From Solirubrobacteraceae bacterium (GTDB taxonomy: Bacteria > Actinomycetota > Thermoleophilia > Solirubrobacterales > Solirubrobacteraceae): a stretch of DNA of 7,022 nt. The DNA lies in the NCBI GenBank assembly GCA_024710825.1, contig JANJUA010000148.1, forward strand, positions 1 to 7,022, in the 5' to 3' direction. The translations under genes were made by a program, and so were the position numbers. How positions within the stretch are numbered: position 1 is the first letter of the stretch; each line of letters begins with the position of its first letter. Below are positions 1 to 5,980 of the stretch, piece by piece. The notes beneath the pieces are model-generated. The model was not told the origin of the DNA and ran no database searches. It saw nothing but the letters and a program-made list of their open reading frames with translations.

Positions 1-642
1 GTGCAGGCGAAGGGGGTTCTGGCGGTGCGCGTCGAAGTCTCCGGGACGGCCGCTCACGGCTCGACGCCGTGGCTCGGCGACAACGCGATCCTCAAGGCCT
101 ACGACGCCTTCCGCCGGATCGAGACGCTGCCCTTCAGCCGCATGAGCTCCGACCTCTTCGACCGCCCGAGCATCAACCTGGCCCGGATCGTGGGCGGCGA
201 CGCCTTCAACAAGGTGCCGGACTCGTGCGGCATGGACGTCGACATCCGCTACCTGCCCAACCAGGACCCGGGCGACATCCTCGCCGAGATCCGCTCGATC
301 CCCGACCTGCGGATCGTGCGCTGCTTCACCCGCGCGCCGGCGATCGTCTCGCGCTCGAACCCGTACGTGCTCGCGCTGCGCGACGCGGTGGGGCGCAACG
401 TCGACGGCGACGCGCTCTCGATCGGCCGCGACGGCGCCTCGGACGCGGTCTCGTTCCTCGAGGCCGGCATCCCGGCCGTCGAGTTCGGGCCGATCGGCGC
501 GGGCCACCACGGGCCGGAGGAGTGGGTGTCGCTGCGCTCGCTGCGGCGCTACCGGCAGGCGCTGGGCGACTTCATCCGCACGCTGCCGGCCCGGCTCGAC
601 GACCAGCAGCCGCTGCGCGCCGTCGAGGGAGGGCTCGCTTGA
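1..642 (+). CDS. M20-family metallopeptidase/deacylase, C-terminal part (5' truncated by window)
   Basis: This is the C-terminal 213 residues of a dinuclear-zinc amidohydrolase of the M20 (ArgE/DapE/CPG2-like) family, which removes acyl or aminoacyl groups from small peptides or amino acids, usually in the cytoplasm. Residues 8-30 (VRVEVSGTAAHGSTPWLG and onward) open the inserted dimerisation domain; His19 matches the conserved His of that domain. The polypeptide then returns to the catalytic domain, with GRDGASDA at 142-149 and GAGHHGPEEWVSL at 166-178, where the His pair includes the expected last zinc ligand. The first zinc ligands and the catalytic Glu lie in the missing N-terminal half (about 170-190 residues in the family). 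The GTG at base 1 is therefore most likely an internal Val codon, not the start. The stop overlaps the next gene's TTG start (TTGA). The substrate cannot be read from this fragment; DapE, ArgE or a dipeptidase are all possible. Confidence 0.88.
   Translation: MQAKGVLAVRVEVSGTAAHGSTPWLGDNAILKAYDAFRRIETLPFSRMSSDLFDRPSINLARIVGGDAFNKVPDSCGMDVDIRYLPNQDPGDILAEIRSIPDLRIVRCFTRAPAIVSRSNPYVLALRDAVGRNVDGDALSIGRDGASDAVSFLEAGIPAVEFGPIGAGHHGPEEWVSLRSLRRYRQALGDFIRTLPARLDDQQPLRAVEGGLA
625..633 (+). promoter_or_regulatory. Ribosome binding site that fixes the TTG start of the LCP gene
   Basis: GAGGGAGGG lies inside the end of the M20 gene, five bases before TTG at 639. It is the best Shine-Dalgarno match near this junction and supports the TTG over the next in-frame GTG (about base 690), which would delete the cytoplasmic tail and start at the membrane helix. 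The TTG shares three bases with the upstream TGA, an arrangement typical of translational coupling. Confidence 0.7.
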
Positions 643-2183
643 GCACCTTCGAGGCGGCCGAGGACCGCCCGCCGCGGCCCGGTCGCGGCGTGGTCTGGCG
701 CTTCCTGCTCGCCGGGCTCGTCATCGTGCTCGCCAGCGCGGGGGGGACGGCGACCGCGCTGCTGATGGAGGTCGACCGCCTCGTCGACACGTTCGACCGG
801 TTCAGCGGCCCGAGCCCGATCAAGGATCCGGGCGTGCTCGCCGACGTCGAGCCCGGCGAGCCGCAGACGATCATGCTGCTGGGCTCCGACGAGCGCTGGA
901 TCGACCGTCAGCAGGGCAACGACGTGCGCTCCGACACGATCATCCTGCTGCGCCTGGACCCGGACCGGGGCGAGACCGCGGTGCTCTCGATCCCACGGGA
1001 CCTGAAGGTCGACATCCAGACCAAGCGCGGGATCGTCACCGACAAGATCAACGCCGCTTACTCGCTGGGCGGACCGGAGCTCACCGTCAAGACCGTCAAG
1101 CGCCTGCTCGGCATCCCGATCCATCACGTCGTCAACGTCAACTTCGGCGGCTTCAAGGACGCGGTCAACACGCTCGGCTGCGTCTACGCCGACGTCGACC
1201 GTCGCTACTACAACGACAACAACCCGCCCAACGGCAGCGCCTACGACTACGCGACGATCGACGTGCCGCCCGGCTACCAGAAGCTCTGCGGGCAGGATGC
1301 GCTCGACTACGTGCGCTATCGCCACTTCGACACGGACCTCGTGCGCTCCGCGCGCCAACAGGACTTCCTGCGCCAGGCCAAGGACCAGGTCGGCGTGACC
1401 AAGCTCTTCGGCGACCGCGAGGAGCTGCTGAAGGTCTTCGCGCGCAACACGCAGACCGACATCAAGGGCAACCAGGACGTCCTGCAGCTCCTCAAGCTCG
1501 GCTACGAGTCCGCGCAGAACCCGATCCAGGAGGTCCACTTCCGCGGCGAGGTCGGCGAGTCCTACGTGACCGCGACGGAGGAGGACCTCCGCAAGACCGT
1601 CGACGAGTTCATGGACACGCGCGCGTCGAAGGGCGCCCGCGGCAAGCCGAAGCCCCGCCAGGGCGACGCGCAGCGCCGCAAGAAGTCGCGCAAGCGCTCT
1701 TCCTCGGAGTTCCCGGGGACCTTCGCCGCGGCCCAGCCGGCCGAGGACCAGGCGATCCAGGTGGCCGTGAAGCTGGGCAAGATGCGCCCCCGCAAGCAGA
1801 CGCTGCCGGTCTACTACCCGAAGCTCGCGGCGCTCGGCTCGACCTACGTGTCCGATCTCGAGAGCCCGCGCGCCTACACGATCAAGGACAAGGGCGGCAC
1901 GCGCTACAAGGCCTACCGGCTCGTCGTGCGCTACCAGGGCCTCGGGCAGTACTACGGCATCCAGGGCACGACGTGGAAGGCGCCGCCGATCCTCGACGAC
2001 CCCAGCGAGAAGCGCGAGATGCGCGGGCGCCAGTACGAGCTGTTCTACGACGGCGACCGCCTGCGGCTCGTCTCCTGGAAGACCAAGAACGGCGTCTACT
2101 GGGTGTCGAACACCCTGCTCCAGACGCTGACGGAGAAGCAGATGCTCGGCATCGCGCAGTCGCTCAGCCGCCCGGGCACGTGA
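639..2183 (+). CDS. LytR-CpsA-Psr (LCP) family cell-wall glycopolymer transferase with C-terminal extension
   Basis: LCP enzymes work on the outer face of the membrane, moving undecaprenyl-phosphate-linked glycopolymers onto peptidoglycan. The 514-residue product has a short cytoplasmic tail (1-17), one membrane helix (about 18-43) and an LCP domain (about 77-245). Recognisable motifs are LLGSD at 90-94, RSDT at 97-100, SIPRD at 117-121, DKINAAY at 135-141, and YVRYRH at 224-229 followed by DTDLVRSARQQDFL; these supply the conserved Asp and Arg residues that bind metal and pyrophosphate. After the domain comes a very basic linker (about 329-354, rich in Lys, Arg and Ser). A compact domain of about 130 residues follows (about 382-514), ending in YWVSNTLLQTLTEKQML; I do not recognise it as the usual LytR_C domain. 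The TTG start is chosen for its Shine-Dalgarno site and overlap with the M20 stop; the reading frame runs open further upstream only as a GC-rich shadow. Polymer specificity is unknown, but the nucleotide-sugar genes downstream suggest a uronic-acid- or mannose-containing glycan. Confidence 0.9.
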   Translation: MSTFEAAEDRPPRPGRGVVWRFLLAGLVIVLASAGGTATALLMEVDRLVDTFDRFSGPSPIKDPGVLADVEPGEPQTIMLLGSDERWIDRQQGNDVRSDTIILLRLDPDRGETAVLSIPRDLKVDIQTKRGIVTDKINAAYSLGGPELTVKTVKRLLGIPIHHVVNVNFGGFKDAVNTLGCVYADVDRRYYNDNNPPNGSAYDYATIDVPPGYQKLCGQDALDYVRYRHFDTDLVRSARQQDFLRQAKDQVGVTKLFGDREELLKVFARNTQTDIKGNQDVLQLLKLGYESAQNPIQEVHFRGEVGESYVTATEEDLRKTVDEFMDTRASKGARGKPKPRQGDAQRRKKSRKRSSSEFPGTFAAAQPAEDQAIQVAVKLGKMRPRKQTLPVYYPKLAALGSTYVSDLESPRAYTIKDKGGTRYKAYRLVVRYQGLGQYYGIQGTTWKAPPILDDPSEKREMRGRQYELFYDGDRLRLVSWKTKNGVYWVSNTLLQTLTEKQMLGIAQSLSRPGT

Positions 2184-2225
2184 GGGCCGTGCCGGGGGCC
2201 GAGGCCCGGTAGCCTCCTCCGCCGC

Positions 2226-4880
2226 ATGGCTGAACGTGAACCGATCGGTGTCATAGGCACCGGATACGTGGGTCTGGTGACCGCCGCCGGCTTCGCGAAG
2301 CTCGGCAGCGATGTCTGGTGCATCGACATCGACGCCGAGAAGGTGGCGCGCCTGGAGCGGGGCGAGATCCCGATCTACGAGCCGGGGCTCGAGGAGCTCG
2401 TGGCCCACAATCGGGAGCGGCTGCGCTTCTCGACCGACATCGCCGACGCGCTCGAGCACACGCGCCTGCTGTTCGTCGCCGTGGGGACGCCGCCGACGTA
2501 CTCGGGCGACGCGGACCTGAGCGCCGTCAACGCGGTCGTGGAGGCGATGCCGGCCTCCGACCACCATGCGCTCGTGATGAAGTCGACGGTCCCGGTGGGG
2601 ACGGGCGCGTCGATCAAGCGCATCTTCGCCGAGCAGGGCAAGTCCGGCTTCAGCTACGTCTCCTGCCCGGAGTTCCTCAAGGAGGGCTCGGCGGTAGCGG
2701 ACTTCCTGAAGCCCGACCGGGTGGTCGTCGGCGACGACGGCGACTGGGCCGGCGACGCCGTCGTCGAGCTCTACGCGCCGCTCGAGGCGCCGCTGGTGCG
2801 CACCGACATCGCCAGCGCCGAGATGGTCAAGCTGGCCGCCAACGCGTTCCTGGCGACGAAGATCTCCTTCATCAACGAGATCGCCAACGTGTGCGAGGAG
2901 ACGGGCGCCGACGTGCTCGAGGTCGCGCGCGGCATGGGCCTGGACGACCGCATCGGCCCGAAGTTCCTCCAGGCCGGCATCGGCTACGGGGGAAGCTGCC
3001 TGGTCGGCGAAGAGACGGTGCTGGCGAGGCGGTCCGGGCGGACGCGCGTGACGACGCTCGAGTCCCTCTGGCGAGACGGGGTCGAGAACGTCGAGGTGCT
3101 CGCTTGGCGGCCGGGTCGTCCCGGTCCCGAGTACCTGCCGGTGCTGGAGATCACGCGGCGTGAGGCCGACGAGGTCGTCGACGTGCGCACGAAGATGGGC
3201 CGGCGGGTCGTCTGCACGCCCGACCATCCGTTCGTCGTCGGGGAGGGGGAGATAAAGCTCGCCCGGGAGCTGACGACCGACGACCGGCTCCCGCTCGCGC
3301 TCGGCCGGCCCGCGGCGGTCGATCCCGAGGAGGAGCGCCGGCTCTACGTGCTGGCCGGGCTCGAGCTGGCGGGCCTGACCGAGGCCGACGTCATCGTCCG
3401 TCCCGAGGCGCGGCATCTGGCCGATCTGCTCGCCGAGCGCACGCGGGCGCTCGACCATCCGCGGGGCGCGGCGGCACGCTCCGGCGACATCCGCCGGTCC
3501 GGAGCGCTGCGCCTGGACGAGGCGGCGGCGCTGGAGATCCCGCTGGAGGGTGCGACGGCCTCCACGGCGCGCAACGGGACGCACGTTCCACTGACGATCG
3601 ACGGCAGTCAGGCGTTCTGGCGCATCGTCGGCCTGTATCTCGCCGAGGGCTGCTGCACCGCCGACGGCCCGCGCCGAAGGCTGTCATGGTCGTTTCACCC
3701 CACGCGCGAGGAGCACCTGGTCGACGAGGTCGCGGGCTTCTGGCGCACGCGAGGCGTCCGGGCTGACGTCCGCCGACGGCCGACGTCGACGCAGGTCCTG
3801 CTCTCGTCGCGCATCCTCGCCGGCTGGTGGACGCAGGTACTGGGCCTCGGATCCAACAGCTACGGCCAGCGGCTGCCCGACCACGTCTGGGACCAGCCGG
3901 TCGCATGCCAGGAGGCGCTGCTGTCGGGCCTGTTCGAGGGCGACGGCTCGTGGTCGCTCGTCAACGGCGGGCCGAGCGTCGCCATCGAGCTGGGCACGGT
4001 CAGCGACGAGCTGGCCGACGGCGTCCTGCGCCTGCTCGGAACGCTCGGCATCGTCGCCTCGCGGCGCATCGGCCGGACCGCGAAGTCGACGAAGGACACG
4101 CACTGGATCCGGATCTCGGGAGCGGACCAGATCGAGCGAGCGCTCTTCCTCGTGCCGCATCGCGACCGTCCCGGCGTCCTGGCGTCGATCGCCCGCCAGG
4201 CGAAGCGGATCGCGCCGACCGGGTACCGCAGGATCGGCAACGCCGCCTGGGTTCGCGTCACGTCCTCCCAGCGGCGTCCATATCACGGGCACGTCTACTC
4301 GATGGAGGTCTCCGGACTCCACACGTTCGTCACGACCGGGGGAACCGTCGTGTCGAACTGCTTCCCCAAGGACGTCAGCGCGCTCAAGCAGCTGGCGGGG
4401 AACTCCGGATACCACTTCCAGCTCCTCAACGCGGTCATCGAGGTCAACGAGCTCCAGAAGCGCAGGGTCATCGGCAAGCTCCAGAAGCACCTCGGATCGC
4501 TCGTGGGCAAGCGGATCGCGCTGCTCGGCCTGGCGTTCAAGCCGAACACCGACGACATGCGCGAGGCGTCCTCGCTCGTGCTCTCCGCGCGCCTTCAGGC
4601 GGACGGCGCGAGCATCGTGGCGCACGACCCGATCGCGGAGGAGCAGGCGCGCGCGCTGATCCCCGGCATCGAGCTCGCCGACGGCCCGCTCGAGGCCGTC
4701 GACGGGGCCGACGCCGTCGTCCTCGTCACGGAGTGGCAGCAGTTCCGCGAGCTGGACTGGAAGGATGTCGCCACACGCATGAGGGGCACGGCGATCATCG
4801 ACGGCCGCAACGCGCTCGACCCGGCGGCGGTGACGGCGGCCGGCCTCACCTACGAGGGCATCGGGAGGCCGCAGAGCTGA
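2226..4880 (+). CDS. ugd: UDP-glucose 6-dehydrogenase precursor interrupted by an in-frame intein
   Basis: UDP-glucose 6-dehydrogenase oxidises UDP-glucose to UDP-glucuronate with two NAD+ in the cytoplasm. The 884-residue precursor splits into an N-extein (1-257), an intein (258-711) and a C-extein (712-884). The joined exteins give 430 residues, normal for bacterial Ugd. The N-extein has the Rossmann signature GTGYVG at 11-16, VGTPP at 86-90, STVPVGT at 120-126, CPEFLKEG at 147-154, and KLAANAF at 202-208 carrying catalytic Lys202 and Asn206. The active-site sequence reads GYGGS, then the intein, then CFPKD; the catalytic Cys is residue 712 of the precursor and 258 after splicing. The C-extein carries the UDP-binding domain with GLAFKPNTDDMREA at 768-781. 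The ATG lies just before the Rossmann strand and has no convincing Shine-Dalgarno site. The stop overlaps the next gene as TGATG. Uncertainty is limited to close relatives such as UDP-ManNAc dehydrogenases, but the motif set fits Ugd best. Confidence 0.93.
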   Translation: MAEREPIGVIGTGYVGLVTAAGFAKLGSDVWCIDIDAEKVARLERGEIPIYEPGLEELVAHNRERLRFSTDIADALEHTRLLFVAVGTPPTYSGDADLSAVNAVVEAMPASDHHALVMKSTVPVGTGASIKRIFAEQGKSGFSYVSCPEFLKEGSAVADFLKPDRVVVGDDGDWAGDAVVELYAPLEAPLVRTDIASAEMVKLAANAFLATKISFINEIANVCEETGADVLEVARGMGLDDRIGPKFLQAGIGYGGSCLVGEETVLARRSGRTRVTTLESLWRDGVENVEVLAWRPGRPGPEYLPVLEITRREADEVVDVRTKMGRRVVCTPDHPFVVGEGEIKLARELTTDDRLPLALGRPAAVDPEEERRLYVLAGLELAGLTEADVIVRPEARHLADLLAERTRALDHPRGAAARSGDIRRSGALRLDEAAALEIPLEGATASTARNGTHVPLTIDGSQAFWRIVGLYLAEGCCTADGPRRRLSWSFHPTREEHLVDEVAGFWRTRGVRADVRRRPTSTQVLLSSRILAGWWTQVLGLGSNSYGQRLPDHVWDQPVACQEALLSGLFEGDGSWSLVNGGPSVAIELGTVSDELADGVLRLLGTLGIVASRRIGRTAKSTKDTHWIRISGADQIERALFLVPHRDRPGVLASIARQAKRIAPTGYRRIGNAAWVRVTSSQRRPYHGHVYSMEVSGLHTFVTTGGTVVSNCFPKDVSALKQLAGNSGYHFQLLNAVIEVNELQKRRVIGKLQKHLGSLVGKRIALLGLAFKPNTDDMREASSLVLSARLQADGASIVAHDPIAEEQARALIPGIELADGPLEAVDGADAVVLVTEWQQFRELDWKDVATRMRGTAIIDGRNALDPAAVTAAGLTYEGIGRPQS
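2997..3296 (+). other. Intein N-terminal splicing (Hint) region, blocks A-B
   Basis: Intein residues 1-100. Cys1 would carry out the N-S acyl shift, and Thr74/His77 of the TPDH motif would activate the Gly-Ser-Cys scissile bond. The segment after block B (KLARELTTDDRLPLA, 87-101) matches the usual strand of the form 'kA-eL-xxD-xlpl' that closes the N-terminal half of the Hint fold. Confidence 0.85.
3297..3605 (+). other. Unassigned segment of the intein between Hint-N and the LAGLIDADG core
   Basis: Intein residues 101-203, about 100 residues matching no splicing block or LAGLIDADG motif. It is rich in Ala, Arg, Glu and Leu, with likely helices around EEERRLYVLAGLELAG (111-126) and ARHLADLLAERTRAL (138-152), then a basic stretch RSGDIRRSGALRLDE (161-175). 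A DNA-contacting or linker subdomain is a plausible role, but that is inference only. Confidence 0.5.
3606..4076 (+). other. LAGLIDADG (DOD) homing endonuclease core within the intein
   Basis: Intein residues about 204-360. Block C is IVGLYLAEG (210-218), with Glu217 at the metal-binding acidic position. Block E is LLSGLFEGDGS (308-318), with Asp316 at the matching position. Between them RLPDHVW (292-298) resembles block D, with Arg where Lys is common. Block H is LLGTLGIVASRR (346-357). Two motifs in one chain indicate a monomeric endonuclease that recognises a long asymmetric site, expected to be the intein-free ugd sequence around the GGSCFPKD codons. Both acidic residues and the reading frame are intact, so there is no visible sign of decay. 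Activity is not shown by sequence alone. Confidence 0.85.
4269..4358 (+). other. Intein C-terminal splicing region, blocks F-G
   Basis: Intein residues about 425-454. HVYSMEVSGLHTFV forms block F, with His442 as the conserved block F histidine. GGTVVSN forms block G, and terminal Asn454 would cyclise to free the C-extein. The following TGC (4359-4361) encodes the +1 Cys, which is also the dehydrogenase nucleophile. Confidence 0.85.
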
Positions 4881-5980
4881 TGCAGGCGGTCATCCTCGTC
4901 GGCGGTGAGGGGACTCGCCTGCGCCCCCTCACCTCGACGGTGCCCAAGCCGGTCGTCCCGCTCGTCGACCGCCCGTTCATCGCGTTCATGCTCGAGTGGC
5001 TGACCCGCCACGGCGTCGACGACGTCATCATGTCCTGCGGCTTCCTCGCCACCGCGGTGCGCAACGTACTTGGCGACGGCTCCTCCTACGGCGTCCGCCT
5101 GCGCTTCGTCGAGGAGCCCGACCCGCGCGGCACGGCAGGCGCCCTGAAGTACGCGGAGGAGCTGCTGGACGAGCGCTTCCTCATGCTCAACGGCGACGTC
5201 CTCACCGATCTCGACCTGACCGCGCAGATCGCGCAGCACGAGCGGACCGGCGCCGTGGCGACGCTGGCGCTCGTCGGCGTCGAGGACCCCAGCGCGTACG
5301 GCCTCGTGCGCACCGACGACGACGGCTCGGTGCGGGAGTTCGTAGAGAAGCCGGCGCCGGACCAGATCGACACGAACCGCATCTCCGCGGGCGCCTACGT
5401 CCTCGAGCGCTCGCTCCTGGACCTCGTCCCCGCCGACCGCAACGTCTCCATCGAGCGCGAGGTCTGGCCGCGGCTCGTCGGGCAGGGCCTCTACGCCTAC
5501 GGCCACGACGCCTACTGGCTCGACATCGGCACTCCCGAGCGCTACCTCCAGGGCACGTTCGACATCGTCGAGGGCAAGGTTCGCACCGGTGTCGCGGAGC
5601 GCCTCGCGGGCACCTACCTGGCGATCGCCGAGGACGCCCGCCTGCAGGGCCGGACGATCCCGCCGGCCGTCGTCGGCCGGCGCGTCGCCGCGGCCGCCGA
5701 CAGCCAGGTCGGGCCGCTCGTCGTGCTCGGCGACGGCGTCACGATCGGCGCCCGCTCGACCGTCGAGCGCTCGGTCGTGCTCCAGGGCGCCGAGATCGGC
5801 AGCGACTGCGTCCTGCGCGACTGCATCGTCGCGGCAGGCGTCCGGATCGGCGATCGCACTCGGATCACGGGCGGCGCGGTTCTGGGCGAGGGCGCCACGA
5901 TCGGCGCCGAGAACGTCGTGACACGGGGCGCACGGGTCTCTCCCGGCGTCGAGATCCCGGATGGGGGGCTGAGGTTCTGA
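4880..5980 (+). CDS. NDP-sugar pyrophosphorylase with beta-helix C-terminus, probable mannose-1-phosphate guanylyltransferase
   Basis: This enzyme joins a sugar 1-phosphate to an NTP, releasing pyrophosphate; the likely product is GDP-mannose. The 366-residue protein has an N-terminal nucleotidyltransferase domain (1 to about 235). The signature GGEGTRLRPLTSTVPKP at 8-24 contains the catalytic Arg13 and Lys23. GTAGAL at 84-89 contacts the nucleotide, NGDVL at 104-108 carries the metal-binding Asp, EKP is at 156-158 and WLDIGTPERY at 213-222. From about 263 to 350 there are hexapeptide repeats of a left-handed beta-helix (for example VVLGDGVTIGARS and AGVRIGDRTRI), as in GMPP-type enzymes. The start overlaps the ugd stop as TGATG, with GGGAGG at 4863-4868 and an 11-base spacer. 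The phosphomannose isomerase gene directly downstream favours GDP-mannose synthesis. Sequence alone does not exclude dTTP- or UTP-dependent glucose-1-phosphate activity, so the nucleotide and sugar assignment is inference, while the family is clear. Confidence 0.88.
   Translation: MQAVILVGGEGTRLRPLTSTVPKPVVPLVDRPFIAFMLEWLTRHGVDDVIMSCGFLATAVRNVLGDGSSYGVRLRFVEEPDPRGTAGALKYAEELLDERFLMLNGDVLTDLDLTAQIAQHERTGAVATLALVGVEDPSAYGLVRTDDDGSVREFVEKPAPDQIDTNRISAGAYVLERSLLDLVPADRNVSIEREVWPRLVGQGLYAYGHDAYWLDIGTPERYLQGTFDIVEGKVRTGVAERLAGTYLAIAEDARLQGRTIPPAVVGRRVAAAADSQVGPLVVLGDGVTIGARSTVERSVVLQGAEIGSDCVLRDCIVAAGVRIGDRTRITGGAVLGEGATIGAENVVTRGARVSPGVEIPDGGLRF

Larger units (their letters stand above)
2997..4358 (+). 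mobile_element. Intein with LAGLIDADG homing endonuclease, inserted at the Ugd catalytic Cys
   Basis: A 454-residue protein-splicing element. Block A begins with Cys1 (CLVGEETVL). Block B is VVCTPDHPF (71-79) with the Thr74-x-x-His77 motif. Block F is HVYSMEVSGLHTFV (432-445) and block G is GGTVVSN (448-454), ending in the conserved Asn454, followed by Cys as the +1 residue. The endonuclease lies between the two halves. The boundaries are firm because removing 1362 bases restores GYGGSCFPKD without any change. Odd points: the penultimate residue is Ser453 instead of the common His, and Ser435 occupies the place of the block F Asp; His442 of block F is present. By hand count about 41 of 454 codons end in A or T, against about 18 of 430 in the exteins, and CGA, TAT, TTT, TCA and AGT occur in this gene only within the intein. 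This suggests horizontal acquisition with substantial amelioration. The reading frame is intact, so splicing activity is inferred. Confidence 0.95.

Noticed and set aside
69..638. In-frame upstream extension of the LCP frame, starting at an ATG at base 69
   Set aside because: The extension translates to Arg/Pro/Gly-rich nonsense, overlaps nearly all of the M20 gene in another frame, and a good Shine-Dalgarno plus TTG exists at 639.
2192..2209. GC-rich inverted repeat (arms near 2192-2199 and 2204-2209) in the LCP-ugd gap, as a terminator
   Set aside because: The stem is short and needs a bulge, no T-run follows, and such hairpins arise easily at this GC content.
2213..2220. CCTCCTCC just before the ugd ATG, identical to the anti-Shine-Dalgarno core
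   Set aside because: It is the complement of a ribosome binding site and so cannot act as one; a regulatory role through pairing with a downstream GGAGG-like sequence is conceivable, but I see no paired partner to support it.
549..3584. A 1011-codon open frame on the minus strand spanning the LCP gene and much of ugd
   Set aside because: It is the mirror of GC-rich codon bias: the sense genes almost never use TTA, CTA or TCA codons, so the opposite strand stays open. Its translation is low-complexity, rich in Arg, Ala, Asp and Val, with no domain, and it is antisense to three well-supported genes.
2997..4358. Reading the insert as a frameshift, gene fusion or assembly artefact within ugd
   Set aside because: The insert is exactly in frame, has splicing blocks A, B, F and G at its precise ends plus an endonuclease core, and its removal restores an uninterrupted Ugd of normal length.
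3827..4879. Long in-frame upstream extension of the pyrophosphorylase frame across the intein and C-extein
   Set aside because: The translation is Arg-rich shadow sequence; the nucleotidyltransferase signature begins right after the ATG at 4880, which has a ribosome binding site.
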